Origin: Pseudomonas sp. IB20 | GTDB lineage: Bacteria; Pseudomonadota; Gammaproteobacteria; Pseudomonadales; Pseudomonadaceae | DNA: 64,000 bases | Direction: 5' to 3' | Assembly (NCBI RefSeq): GCF_009707325.1 | Contig: NZ_CP046103.1 | Location: forward strand, 4,722,744 to 4,786,743 | Shown here: positions 8,620 to 17,287 of the stretch, piece after piece | Position numbering within the stretch: the first letter of the stretch is position 1 | Layout of the letters: every line of letters begins with the position of its first letter | Notes under the pieces: generated by a model | What the model was told of the DNA's origin: nothing | Databases searched by the model: none | Seen by the model: the letters and a program-made list of their open reading frames with translations, nothing else | Made by a program: the position numbers and the translations under genes

Positions 8620-9840
8620 ATGAAAATCTACACAGTTGGCGGCGCGGTGCGTGATCGCCTGCTCGGCATCAAGGTCACTGACATCGACCGCGTTGTGGTC
8701 GGCGCGACCACTGAAGAAATGCTCGCCAAGGGCTACAAGCCGGTGGGCGCTGACTTCCCGGTATTCCTCGACCCGAAAAACGGCGATGAGTACGCCCTCG
8801 CCCGCACCGAACGCAAGAGTGGCCGGGGTTACGGCGGCTTTGTGTTTCATGCCAGCCCCGAGGTCACGCTGGAAGAAGACTTGATTCGTCGCGACCTGAC
8901 CATCAACGCCATAGCTGAGGACGATGACGGCAACTTGACCGACCCGTACCACGGCCAGAGCGATTTGGAGGCGCGCATTTTGCGTCACGTTTCCCCGGCG
9001 TTCGCCGAAGATCCTCTGCGCGTATTGCGTGTTGCCCGCTTTGCGGCGCGTTATGCGCACCTGGGTTTCACGGTCGCTCCTGAGACGCTGGAATTGATGC
9101 GCCAGCTCAGCGAATCCGGCGAACTGGAAGCACTGACACCGGAACGCAGCTGGAAGGAAATTTCCCGGGCACTGATGGAAGATCAGCCACAGGTGTTTAT
9201 TCAGGTGCTACGTGACTGCGATGCGCTGAAAACCCTGATGCCGGAAGTGAACGCGCTATTCGGCGTGCCACAGCCCGAGGCCCATCACCCCGAAATCGAC
9301 ACCGGCCTGCACACCTTGAGCGTGTTGGAACAGGCCGCCTTGCACAAACAACCGCTCACGGTGCGTTGGGCCTGCTTGCTGCATGACGTGGGCAAGGGCC
9401 TGACACCTGTGGATAAGTTGCCGCAGCATATTGCTCATGAGCATACGGGCTTGAAGCTGATCAAGGCGGTCAATGAGCGCTTCAAAGTGCCGAAGGACTG
9501 CCAGGAGCTGGCACTGCTGGTGGGCCAATATCACACTCATGGCCATCGAGCGCTGGAGCTAAAAGCTTCGACATTGCTGGAGTTGCTGCAGAGTTTCGAC
9601 GTGTATCGCCGGCCGCAACGCTTTGAGGAATTCGTGGTGAGCTGTGAAATGGATGCGCGTGGCCGCAAGGGGCTTGAGCAACGAAGTTATCCACAGGCGG
9701 ATTATTTACGTGGTGCGGCCAAGGTTGCGCGCGAAGTGGCGGTCGCGCCCCTGCTGGAGAAAGGCTTCAAAGGCCCGGAACTGGGCGAGGCGCTCAAGCG
9801 CGAACGGCTCAAAGCGCTGAAAACCTACAAGGAACACTAG
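8620..9840 (+). CDS. cca: Multifunctional CCA tRNA nucleotidyltransferase
   Basis: This 406-residue class II enzyme adds or repairs the 3'-CCA of tRNAs. The catalytic head has GGAVRDRLLG at residues 7-16 and the metal-binding DID of TDIDRVVVG, then the EDLIRRDLTINA motif (template/nucleotide recognition) and the neck motif EDPLRVLRVARFAARY. The C-terminal HD phosphohydrolase domain (CLLHDVGKGLTP) marks the longer gammaproteobacterial form. Length matches E. coli Cca (412). The start codon abuts a terminator hairpin that includes its Shine-Dalgarno. The 3' end is overlapped antisense by folK as read here. Confidence 0.96.
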   Translation: MKIYTVGGAVRDRLLGIKVTDIDRVVVGATTEEMLAKGYKPVGADFPVFLDPKNGDEYALARTERKSGRGYGGFVFHASPEVTLEEDLIRRDLTINAIAEDDDGNLTDPYHGQSDLEARILRHVSPAFAEDPLRVLRVARFAARYAHLGFTVAPETLELMRQLSESGELEALTPERSWKEISRALMEDQPQVFIQVLRDCDALKTLMPEVNALFGVPQPEAHHPEIDTGLHTLSVLEQAALHKQPLTVRWACLLHDVGKGLTPVDKLPQHIAHEHTGLKLIKAVNERFKVPKDCQELALLVGQYHTHGHRALELKASTLLELLQSFDVYRRPQRFEEFVVSCEMDARGRKGLEQRSYPQADYLRGAAKVAREVAVAPLLEKGFKGPELGEALKRERLKALKTYKEH

Positions 9841-10347
9841 GGCCGGGGTGAGTTGCCGGCCCTGCCACTCGAAGCCGACAGGCGCCAGCACTTGATCGAT
9901 CTGCGCATCGCGCCACAGCTGGGCCAATGTCTTGCCCGCTTCGGGGTGCTCGCGATCCGGTGCCATCAACGACAGCGGCCACAGCACGAAGGCGTTTTTC
10001 AGGATTTCTGCGCGCGGCAGGATCAAGCCGTCGAAATTCCCCACCAGCTCGCCATACAGCAATACGTCGATATCCAGCGGCAGCCCTTTGCGGTCGGGCG
10101 CATAGCGGCCATTGTCGGCCTCGATAAATTTCAACCGGCGATCAAGTTCCATCAACGGCAAGTCGGTATAGGCCGACACCACCAGATTGAAAAACGGCCC
10201 ACTCTTGATCCCCACCGGCTGGCTTTCGAACACGGGCGAGCAGCGCACGTCGGTCAAGAAGCTCGCCAGCGCGTCCAGGCCAGCGCGCAGGTGCGGCTCG
10301 CGCTCGATATTGCTGCCAAGGCCAAGGTAAACCTGAGTTAGCGACAT
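9706..10347 (-). CDS. folK: 2-amino-4-hydroxy-6-hydroxymethyldihydropteridine pyrophosphokinase (HPPK), C-terminally extended
   Basis: FolK transfers pyrophosphate from ATP to 6-hydroxymethyl-7,8-dihydropterin in folate synthesis. Motifs include YLGLGSNI at the start, FESQPVG, FFNLVV and the signature RKGLPLDIDVLLYG, followed by LPRAEILKNAFVLWPL. The ATG at 10347 overlaps the folB end by 10 bp. Most FolK proteins end near 160-170 residues; this frame gives 213 because the last 45 residues read antisense into the 3' end of cca. One base fewer in the GGCCCTAG run near 9842 would end it with the usual length. The core is complete. Confidence 0.9.
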   Translation of the reverse strand: MSLTQVYLGLGSNIEREPHLRAGLDALASFLTDVRCSPVFESQPVGIKSGPFFNLVVSAYTDLPLMELDRRLKFIEADNGRYAPDRKGLPLDIDVLLYGELVGNFDGLILPRAEILKNAFVLWPLSLMAPDREHPEAGKTLAQLWRDAQIDQVLAPVGFEWQGRQLTPALVFLVGFQRFEPFALERLAQFRAFEAFLQQGRDRHFARNLGRTT

Positions 10348-10691
10348 CCGCGCTCGATCTCCACGCCCACGCCTTTGGCTGCCGGCACGGCGCCTGGCTT
10401 GGTCAATTTGAGGTGCAGCCAAGGAATCTGGAATTCGCTCATCAGCACTTCGGCCAGACGCTCGGCAAAGGTTTCCACCAGTTGGTACTGGGACTGCTCG
10501 GCAAAGGCCTGGATACGCGCGGACACGCTGGCGTAATCGAGCGCCAGGGTCAGGTCGTCACCGGCCGCGGCCGGGCGATTGTCCCAGGCAAAACTCAGGT
10601 CCAGGCGCAGGCATTGCTTGATGCCGCGCTCCCAGTCGTAGGCCCCGATCACGGTGTCGACTTCCAGGCCTTCGATAAACACTCTGTCCAA
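10338..10691 (-). CDS. folB: Dihydroneopterin aldolase
   Basis: This 117-residue protein is FolB, which cleaves dihydroneopterin to 6-hydroxymethyldihydropterin and glycolaldehyde (some members also act as epimerase). It shows the family N terminus DRVFIEGLEVDTVIGAYDWE, the catalytic tyrosine/glutamate context LDYASV and ETFAERLAE, and LTKPGA with the conserved lysine near the end. It is upstream of folK on the same strand with a 10-bp overlap, so both consecutive folate steps are made from one mRNA. It is divergent from plsY across a 72-bp promoter region. Confidence 0.95.
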   Translation of the reverse strand: MDRVFIEGLEVDTVIGAYDWERGIKQCLRLDLSFAWDNRPAAAGDDLTLALDYASVSARIQAFAEQSQYQLVETFAERLAEVLMSEFQIPWLHLKLTKPGAVPAAKGVGVEIERGCR

Positions 10692-10763
10692 GCTCTTCTC
10701 CGCAGCACGACAAGGGCGCGATGCCCCGTTAGAATCAGGGCGTCCTCGCCCGGAATAGTTAGC

Positions 10764-11333
10764 ATGTTTTGGTCACTGGCGATTCTCGCCTACCTGCTCG
10801 GCTCGCTGTCCTTCGCCATTTTGCTCAGCCGCCTGACGGGAAATCCCGACCCGCGAATGAGTGGCTCAGGCAATGCCGGTGCCACCAACATGTTGCGCCT
10901 GGCCGGCAAAAAACTCGCCGTACTGACGCTGCTGGGCGACATCTGCAAGGGCCTGTTGCCCGTACTCATCGCCAGCCTCGCCGGCCTCACCCTGCAACAG
11001 CAGGCCTGGGTAGGCGTGTGCGCCGTCCTCGGCCATCTGTTTCCGCTGTACTTCCGCTTTCGCGGTGGCAAGGGTGTCGCCACGGCGGCCGGCATGTTGC
11101 TGGGGATTTACCCTCCAGCGGCGTTACTGGCAGTGCTTGCCTGGCTGCTGACGTTCTACCTGACCCGCACCAGCTCGCTGGCCGCATTGATCGCCACGCC
11201 GCTCACCCTGCCCTTGCTGGCCTGGCAAGCGCCGGCAGCGCTGTTGCCGATGAGCGTGTTGACCCTGCTGATCGTCTGGCGCCACCGCGGCAATTTACGC
11301 GACCTGTTTGCCGGGCGCGAACGGCATTTTTAA
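10764..11333 (+). CDS. plsY: Acyl-phosphate:glycerol-3-phosphate acyltransferase
   Basis: PlsY is an inner-membrane enzyme making lysophosphatidic acid from acyl-phosphate and glycerol-3-phosphate, the first step of phospholipid synthesis. The 189-residue protein has several hydrophobic segments and the three family motifs: SGSGNAGATNMLR near residue 34, LGHLFPLYFRFRGGKGVATAAG in the middle, and WRHRGNLRDLFAGRE near the end. The start is ATG 10764 (MFWSLAILAYLLG). The longer frame upstream runs antisense over folB and is not real. It is convergent with tsaD. Confidence 0.96.
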   Translation: MFWSLAILAYLLGSLSFAILLSRLTGNPDPRMSGSGNAGATNMLRLAGKKLAVLTLLGDICKGLLPVLIASLAGLTLQQQAWVGVCAVLGHLFPLYFRFRGGKGVATAAGMLLGIYPPAALLAVLAWLLTFYLTRTSSLAALIATPLTLPLLAWQAPAALLPMSVLTLLIVWRHRGNLRDLFAGRERHF

Positions 11334-11376
11334 ATACGTTCGATGAGCCCGGCTCACGTCGCGGCCATACAACGGC

Positions 11377-12402
11377 CTACAGCGGCGACAGTTGCTCCAT
11401 CGGCCAGCGCGCCTGCACGCTGATCGCCAGGCTTTCATGCTGCCCGGCCTGCAGGCGCTGGCAACCGGCATAGGCGATCATCGCGCCGTTGTCGGTGCAA
11501 AACTCAGGGCGCGCATAGAACACATCGCCCTGCATGTCGCCGAGCATTTTTTCCAGCGAGGTGCGCAAGGCTTTGTTAGCGCTGACGCCGCCTGCGATCA
11601 CCAGGCGCTTCATGCCCGCCTGTTTCAGGGCACGCTTGCACTTGATGGTCAAAGTCTCCACCACGGCCTGCTGGAACGCCAGTGCGATGTCGCAACGGGC
11701 TTGCTCACTGTCGTCCCCGGCGCTGACGCTCTGCTGCCAGGTGTTCAGCGCAGACGTTTTCAAACCACTGAAGCTGAACATCAGGCCCGGGCGATCACAC
11801 ATTGGGCGCGGGAAGGTGTAGCGGCCTGGGACGCCTTTTTCGGCAAGGCGCGCGATTTCCGGGCCGCCGGGATAATTGAGGCCCATCATCTTCGCGGTTT
11901 TGTCGAACGCTTCACCGGCGGCATCGTCCAAAGACTCGCCCAACAGTGTGTATTGGCCGATCCCATCGACCTGAACCAGCTGCGTATGCCCACCCGACAC
12001 CAACAAAGCGACGAACGGGAACTGCGGCGGTGTTTTTTCCAACATAGGCGCCAGTAAATGGCCTTCCATATGGTGCACGCCGAGGGCCGGAATGCCCCAG
12101 GCAAACGCCAGCGCCTGGGCGCAAGAGGCCCCAACCAGCAGGGCTCCGACCAATCCGGGGCCGGCGGTGTAGGCAATCGCGTCAATCTCGGTCGGCACGC
12201 AGCCAGCCTCGTCCAGCACCTGGCGAATCAACGGCAGCATGCGTTTGACGTGATCACGGCTGGCGAGCTCCGGCACCACGCCGCCATAGGCGCGGTGCAG
12301 GTCGATCTGGCTGAACAGTGCATCGGCCAAAAGCCCGCGTTCACTGTCGTAAAGTGCGACACCGGTTTCGTCGCAGGAGGTTTCAAGTCCCAGTACTAGC
12401 AT
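11377..12402 (-). CDS. tsaD: tRNA N6-adenosine threonylcarbamoyltransferase
   Basis: TsaD (formerly Gcp/YgjD) transfers the threonylcarbamoyl group onto A37 of ANN-decoding tRNAs, working with TsaB, TsaE and TsaC. The 341-residue length is typical. The ASKHA fold starts with LGLETSCDETG; the iron-binding HxEGH motif is H111-H115 (HMEGH); AGGVSANKALR and FCTDNGAMIAYAG occur in the C-terminal half. It is transcribed away from rpsU, and about 200 bp between the two starts hold both promoters. This tsaD/rpsU-dnaG-rpoD arrangement is the classic macromolecular-synthesis locus. Confidence 0.97.
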   Translation of the reverse strand: MLVLGLETSCDETGVALYDSERGLLADALFSQIDLHRAYGGVVPELASRDHVKRMLPLIRQVLDEAGCVPTEIDAIAYTAGPGLVGALLVGASCAQALAFAWGIPALGVHHMEGHLLAPMLEKTPPQFPFVALLVSGGHTQLVQVDGIGQYTLLGESLDDAAGEAFDKTAKMMGLNYPGGPEIARLAEKGVPGRYTFPRPMCDRPGLMFSFSGLKTSALNTWQQSVSAGDDSEQARCDIALAFQQAVVETLTIKCKRALKQAGMKRLVIAGGVSANKALRTSLEKMLGDMQGDVFYARPEFCTDNGAMIAYAGCQRLQAGQHESLAISVQARWPMEQLSPL

Positions 12403-12605
12403 GGGTTTGCGCCTTGTAGAGGCTGAATTCGAAGGCGCGCATAATAGTCGCCACTCCCCCTCCCGACTAGCGGTTTTCGATCAGAGGCTTTGCATTCCGG
12501 GCAATGAGGGGTTAACATCCGCAACCCTTAAAAACCGACGACCTCAGCCGCGAATTTTTTGCGATGAGAACGTTGATTCCCGGTAATGAAAGAAGGTAGC
12601 TCTGG

Positions 12606-12821
12606 ATGCCAGCCGTCAAAGTAAAAGAGAACGAACCCTTCGACGTAGCTCTGCGTCGTTTCAAGCGCTCCTGCGAAAAAGCCGGTGTTCTGGCTGAAGT
12701 TCGTAGCCGCGAATTTTATGAGAAGCCAACTTCTGAGCGTAAGCGTAAAGCAGCAGCCGCTGTTAAGCGTCACGCTAAGAAAGTTCAGCGCGAGCAGCGC
12801 CGCGCCGTTCGTCTGTACTAA
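12606..12821 (+). CDS. rpsU: 30S ribosomal protein S21
   Basis: This 71-residue, strongly basic protein is S21 of the 30S subunit. It begins [21 protein letters not shown] (shown in part) and has the usual lysine/arginine-rich C terminus. It is the first gene of the macromolecular-synthesis cluster that continues to dnaG and rpoD. A GC-rich stem-loop follows 30 bp after the stop, as in E. coli, where a terminator separates rpsU from dnaG and allows excess S21 synthesis. Confidence 0.97.
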
Positions 12822-12851
12822 TACACAGACTTACGTAGCAAGCTTCTGCCA

Positions 12852-12872
12852 AGCCCGGCCCTCAGCCGGGCT
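12852..12872 (+). terminator. Stem-loop terminator after rpsU
   Basis: AGCCCGGC (12852-12859) pairs with GCCGGGCT (12865-12872) across a 5-base loop. The trailing bases are only moderately T-rich, so read-through towards dnaG is likely. Confidence 0.65.
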
Positions 12873-13263
12873 ATTGGCATTTGCGGATATCGCTTGATGC
12901 TTCATCGTCGACGCCGCACATGCGACCGAGACACTGCTTCAAACGTCAGGACTGGCTCTTTTGCCAGCGGTGCGCGTCTCTTCTGACGAGCCTAACAAGG
13001 CTACTGACGAGCACACTCATTCTTTTAAGCAGACGATCAACTGTGTCGGCTGTGCCCAACGATGCGTTTCCGAGGCCCTTTATTGGCCAACACCGGACGC
13101 CAGGGCAACATTTCAAAGCCGAACACTGATAGAAATTAACGTCAGTGAATGTTCGGCAGATACACTCCCTGACAGCCCAACCAGACGAAAGCTGATCGAG
13201 CCGCATAATGCGCGCCTGAGCACTTCGCGGGCCTCATTGACACGCAGTGATGACGAGAACGCC
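12873..13263 (+). other. rpsU-dnaG spacer lacking the usual yqeY gene
   Basis: This roughly 390-bp stretch has no convincing gene. The open frame that extends dnaG upstream to 12961 has no family resemblance. It holds an inverted repeat, CCGAACA-CTGA (13119-13129) with TCAG (13142-13145) and TGTTCGG (13150-13156). In P. aeruginosa and other pseudomonads a GatB/YqeY-domain gene sits between rpsU and dnaG; I see no trace of it here. Confidence 0.55.
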
Positions 13264-15234
13264 ATGGCCGGGCTAATTCCCCAGAGCTTTATTGACGACC
13301 TTCTGAACCGCACCGACATCGTCGATGTTGTCAGCTCTCGCGTGCAAATGAAGAAGGCTGGCAAGAACTACACCGCCTGCTGCCCGTTCCACAAAGAAAA
13401 AACCCCCTCGTTCAGCGTCAGCCCCGACAAGCAGTTCTACTACTGCTTCGGCTGCGGCGCGGGCGGCAATGCCCTCGGCTTCATCATGGACCACGACAAC
13501 CTGGACTTCCCCCAGGCCGTCGAGGAACTGGCGAAAGCCGCGGGCATGGAAATACCTCGCGAAGAAAGTGGCCGCCCGCACAAGCCGCGCCAACCCACCG
13601 ACTCGCCGCTGTACCCGCTGCTGACGGCCGCTGCCGACTTCTACCGTCAGGCGCTTAAAAGCCATCCGCAGCGCAAGGCCGCCGTTGAGTACCTCAAGGG
13701 TCGCGGCCTCACCGGTGAAATCGCCCGGGACTTCGGCCTGGGTTTCGCGCCGCCCGGCTGGGACAACCTGTACAAGCACCTGAGCAGCGACACCCTGCAG
13801 CAGAAAGCCATGATCGACGCTGGCCTGCTGGTGGAAAACGCCGAGACCGGCAAGCGCTATGACCGTTTCCGCGACCGCGTGATGTTCCCGATCCGCGACA
13901 GCCGTGGCCGGATCATCGCGTTCGGTGGCCGCGTACTCGGCGACGACAAGCCCAAGTACCTGAACTCCCCGGAAACCCCGGTGTTTCATAAGGGCCAGGA
14001 GCTCTACGGGCTGTTCGAAGCGCGCAAAAACAACCGCAACCTCGATGAAATCATCGTGGTTGAAGGCTATATGGACGTGATCGCGCTCGCCCAGCAAGGC
14101 CTGCGTAACGCCGTGGCCACCCTGGGCACCGCCACCAGCGAAGAACACATGAAACGCCTGTTTCGCGTGGTGCCCAACGTACTGTTCTGTTTCGACGGTG
14201 ACCAGGCCGGCCGCAACGCCGCCTGGCGCGCACTCGAAGCCACGCTGTCGAGCCTGCAGGATGGCCGCCGTGCGCGCTTCCTGTTCCTACCCGAAGGCGA
14301 AGACCCGGACACCCTGGTGCGCTCCGAAGGTACCGACGCGTTCCGTGCGCGCATCAATCAACACGCGCAACCACTGGCGGACTATTTCTTCCAGCAATTG
14401 ACCGAAGAAGCCGACCCGCGCTCGCTCGAAGGCAAGGCCCATATGGCTACCCTCGCAGCACCGCTGATCGACAAAGTGCCGGGCGCCAACCTGAAATCAC
14501 TGATGCGCATGCGCCTGCTGGAAATCACCGGTTTGAGCGGTGAAGCCGTCAGCCAGCTGGTGCACAACGCACCACAAAATGCGCCACCGGCGTACGACCC
14601 GGGCATGGATTACGACGCCATGCCGGACTATTCAGACTTCCACCAACCGCAGGATGCGTTCACGCCCCAGCAGGAGTGGACACCGAAGAAACCCGGCGCC
14701 GGCGGCAAGAAATGGGATAAGAAACCCTGGAGCAAGAACGGCAAACGCGGCGACCGCGATGAAGCCTACGCGCCACGTACGCCAGTGGCGGTGGAAGCAC
14801 CGACGCTTATTGCGTTGCGCACGCTTATCCACCACCCGCAATTGGCCAAGAAGGTCGAGAGCGCTGATCATTTTGCCAACGAAAGCAACACCTATGCGCA
14901 GGTACTGATCGCCTTGATCGGGGCGGTACAGAAAAATCCTAAGCTAAACTCAATTCAGCTTATGGCTCGTTGGCATGGCACCGAACAAGGCCGCCTCTTG
15001 AGAGCACTCGCAGAAAAGGAGTGGCTAATTGACGGCGATAACCTTGAACAACAGTTTTTAGACACCATTACTAGGTTATCCGCGGGTCAGCATACGCAGA
15101 CCCTCGACGAACTCATCAAAAGAGCAAGACAGCCGGGATTGTCGGCTGAAGAGCAAATTCAGATAGCAAAACAGATGCGCGACCTCTTAAAACAGAATGT
15201 TTCCGCATCAAACCCGACCTCAGCTGGCGCGTGA
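13264..15234 (+). CDS. dnaG: DNA primase
   Basis: DnaG makes RNA primers at the replication fork. The 656-residue protein has an N-terminal CHC2 zinc ribbon (CCPFHKEKTPSF with YYCFGCGAGG, residues about 39-67), a TOPRIM catalytic core with VVEGYMDVIAL and the acidic FDGDQAG motif, and a C-terminal helicase-binding domain after a low-complexity linker rich in Lys, Gly and Pro (about residues 470-505). ATG 13264 gives the standard MAGLIPQSFIDDLL start; upstream in-frame starts are rejected. The stop lies in an inverted repeat just before rpoD. Confidence 0.97.
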   Translation: MAGLIPQSFIDDLLNRTDIVDVVSSRVQMKKAGKNYTACCPFHKEKTPSFSVSPDKQFYYCFGCGAGGNALGFIMDHDNLDFPQAVEELAKAAGMEIPREESGRPHKPRQPTDSPLYPLLTAAADFYRQALKSHPQRKAAVEYLKGRGLTGEIARDFGLGFAPPGWDNLYKHLSSDTLQQKAMIDAGLLVENAETGKRYDRFRDRVMFPIRDSRGRIIAFGGRVLGDDKPKYLNSPETPVFHKGQELYGLFEARKNNRNLDEIIVVEGYMDVIALAQQGLRNAVATLGTATSEEHMKRLFRVVPNVLFCFDGDQAGRNAAWRALEATLSSLQDGRRARFLFLPEGEDPDTLVRSEGTDAFRARINQHAQPLADYFFQQLTEEADPRSLEGKAHMATLAAPLIDKVPGANLKSLMRMRLLEITGLSGEAVSQLVHNAPQNAPPAYDPGMDYDAMPDYSDFHQPQDAFTPQQEWTPKKPGAGGKKWDKKPWSKNGKRGDRDEAYAPRTPVAVEAPTLIALRTLIHHPQLAKKVESADHFANESNTYAQVLIALIGAVQKNPKLNSIQLMARWHGTEQGRLLRALAEKEWLIDGDNLEQQFLDTITRLSAGQHTQTLDELIKRARQPGLSAEEQIQIAKQMRDLLKQNVSASNPTSAGA

Positions 15235-15254
15235 GGTCATAGCTCGGGTATAAT
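15212..15254 (+). promoter_or_regulatory. Inverted repeat and TATAAT element in front of rpoD
   Basis: GACCTCA (15216-15222) pairs with TGAGGTC (15232-15238), flanked by ACCCGA (15212) and TCGGGT (15244-15249). A perfect TATAAT follows at 15249-15254, 48 bp upstream of the rpoD start, without an obvious -35. It could be an internal rpoD promoter overlapping a read-through hairpin. The TGA of dnaG lies in the repeat. Confidence 0.4.
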
Positions 15255-15301
15255 CCTCGGCTTGTTTTTTGCCCGCCAAGACCTTCAGTGGATAGGGTGT
15301 T

Positions 15302-17152
15302 ATGTCCGGAAAAGCGCAACAGCAGTCTCGTATCAAAGAGTTGATCACACTCGGTCGTGAGCAGGGTTACCTGACTTACGCGGAGGTCAACGACCACCTG
15401 CCTGAGGATATTTCAGATCCAGAGCAGGTGGAAGACATCATCCGCATGATTAATGACATGGGGATCAACGTATTCGAGGTTGCGCCAGATAAGGATTCCC
15501 TTATGCTGGCCGACGCCGATACCGACGAAGCGGCGGCCGAAGAGGCAGCAGCAGCGTTGGCAGCAGTGGAGACCGATATCGGTCGCACGACGGACCCTGT
15601 GCGCATGTATATGCGCGAAATGGGTACGGTCGAGTTGCTGACACGCGAAGGCGAAATTGAAATCGCCAAGCGTATCGAAGAGGGCATCCGTGAAGTGATG
15701 GGCGCAATCGCGCACTTCCCTGGCACGGTTGACCACATTCTCTCCGAGTACACCCGCGTCACCACCGAAGGTGGTCGCCTGTCTGACGTCTTGAGCGGTT
15801 ACATCGACCCGGACGACGGCATTGCGCCGCCTGCCGCCGAAGTACCGCCGCCAGTCGACCCGAAGGCGGTTAAAGCTGACGACGACACTGATGACGACGA
15901 GGCTGAAGCCAGCACCGACGACGAAGATGAAGTCGAAAGCGGCCCGGACCCAATCGTCGCTGCCCAGCGTTTCGGTGCGGTTTCCGATCAAATGGAAATC
16001 ACCCGCAAGGCCCTGAAAAAGCACGGTCGTGGCAACAAGCTGGCAATCGCCGAGCTGATAGCCCTGGCTGAGCTGTTCATGCCGATCAAGCTGGTGCCGA
16101 AGCAATTCGAAGGCCTGGTTGAGCGTGTTCGCAGTGCCCTTGAGCGTCTGCGTGCCCAAGAGCGCGCAATCATGCAGCTCTGTGTACGTGATGCACGCAT
16201 GCCGCGTACTGACTTCCTGCGCCAGTTCCCGGGCAACGAAGTTGACGAAAGCTGGACCGACGCACTGGCCAAAGGCAAGGCAAAATACGCCGAAGCCATT
16301 GGTCGCCTGCAGCCCGACATCATCCGTTGCCAGCAGAAGCTGACTGCGCTGCAGACCGAAACCGGTCTGACGATTGCCGAGATCAAGGACATCAACCGTC
16401 GCATGTCGATCGGTGAGGCCAAGGCCCGCCGCGCGAAGAAAGAGATGGTTGAAGCGAACTTGCGTCTGGTGATCTCCATCGCCAAGAAGTACACCAACCG
16501 TGGCCTGCAATTCCTCGATCTGATCCAGGAAGGCAACATCGGCTTGATGAAGGCTGTGGACAAGTTCGAATACCGTCGCGGCTACAAGTTCTCGACTTAT
16601 GCCACCTGGTGGATCCGTCAGGCGATCACTCGCTCGATCGCCGACCAGGCCCGCACCATCCGTATTCCGGTGCACATGATCGAGACCATCAACAAGCTCA
16701 ACCGTATTTCCCGGCAGATGTTGCAGGAAATGGGTCGCGAACCGACCCCGGAAGAGCTGGGCGAACGCATGGAAATGCCTGAGGATAAAATCCGCAAGGT
16801 ATTGAAGATCGCTAAAGAGCCGATCTCCATGGAAACGCCGATTGGTGATGACGAAGACTCCCACTTGGGTGACTTCATCGAAGACTCGACTATGCAGTCG
16901 CCTATCGATGTCGCCACTGTTGAGAGCTTGAAAGAAGCGACTCGCGACGTACTGTCCGGCCTCACTGCCCGTGAAGCCAAGGTACTGCGCATGCGTTTCG
17001 GCATCGACATGAATACCGACCACACCCTTGAGGAAGTCGGTAAGCAGTTTGACGTGACCCGCGAGCGGATCCGTCAGATCGAAGCCAAGGCGCTGCGCAA
17101 GTTGCGCCACCCGACGCGAAGCGAGCATCTACGCTCCTTCCTCGACGAGTGA
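15302..17152 (+). CDS. rpoD: RNA polymerase primary sigma factor, sigma-70
   Basis: This is the housekeeping sigma factor, 616 residues. Region 1.1 is at the N terminus; DPVRMYMREMGTVELLTREGE marks region 1.2. An acidic non-conserved region follows (Asp/Glu-rich, about residues 195-222). Region 2 contains NLRLVISIAKKYTNRGL and YKFSTYATWWIRQAI, which bind the -10 element. Region 4.2 near the end (EEVGKQFDVTRERIRQIE) recognises the -35. It is the last gene of the rpsU-dnaG-rpoD cluster and is closed by a strong terminator. Confidence 0.98.
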   Translation: MSGKAQQQSRIKELITLGREQGYLTYAEVNDHLPEDISDPEQVEDIIRMINDMGINVFEVAPDKDSLMLADADTDEAAAEEAAAALAAVETDIGRTTDPVRMYMREMGTVELLTREGEIEIAKRIEEGIREVMGAIAHFPGTVDHILSEYTRVTTEGGRLSDVLSGYIDPDDGIAPPAAEVPPPVDPKAVKADDDTDDDEAEASTDDEDEVESGPDPIVAAQRFGAVSDQMEITRKALKKHGRGNKLAIAELIALAELFMPIKLVPKQFEGLVERVRSALERLRAQERAIMQLCVRDARMPRTDFLRQFPGNEVDESWTDALAKGKAKYAEAIGRLQPDIIRCQQKLTALQTETGLTIAEIKDINRRMSIGEAKARRAKKEMVEANLRLVISIAKKYTNRGLQFLDLIQEGNIGLMKAVDKFEYRRGYKFSTYATWWIRQAITRSIADQARTIRIPVHMIETINKLNRISRQMLQEMGREPTPEELGERMEMPEDKIRKVLKIAKEPISMETPIGDDEDSHLGDFIEDSTMQSPIDVATVESLKEATRDVLSGLTAREAKVLRMRFGIDMNTDHTLEEVGKQFDVTRERIRQIEAKALRKLRHPTRSEHLRSFLDE

Positions 17153-17160
17153 TACCAGAA

Positions 17161-17184
17161 CCCCCGGCCCAGGCCGGGGGTTTT
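17161..17184 (+). terminator. Intrinsic terminator of rpoD
   Basis: CCCCCGGC pairs with GCCGGGGG within 17161-17180, a very GC-rich stem with a tight loop, followed by TTTT. Confidence 0.9.
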
Positions 17185-17222
17185 GCTTTGTGCCGATTAC
17201 TTTCTATAGATTAACTGCCGCG

Positions 17223-17237
17223 CCCCCCCCCTCCCCC
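17223..17237 (+). repeat. Homopolymeric C tract upstream of GGDEF/EAL gene
   Basis: Nine C, one T and five C residues lie about 50 bp before the ATG of the next gene, within its probable promoter or leader. Such tracts can change length by slippage. Confidence 0.6.
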
Positions 17238-17287
17238 GCAATGCCCGTCTACACTCGAAACATTCCCCGTGCCATAACGAGACCGTT

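Noticed and set aside
10413..10763. Extended plsY frame starting at 10413
   Set aside because: It runs antisense across folB, and the true PlsY membrane start is at 10764.
12961..13263. Long N-terminal extension of dnaG
   Set aside because: DNA primase has a conserved MAGLIPQSFIDDLL start at 13264. The upstream stretch is open only by chance and has no family resemblance.
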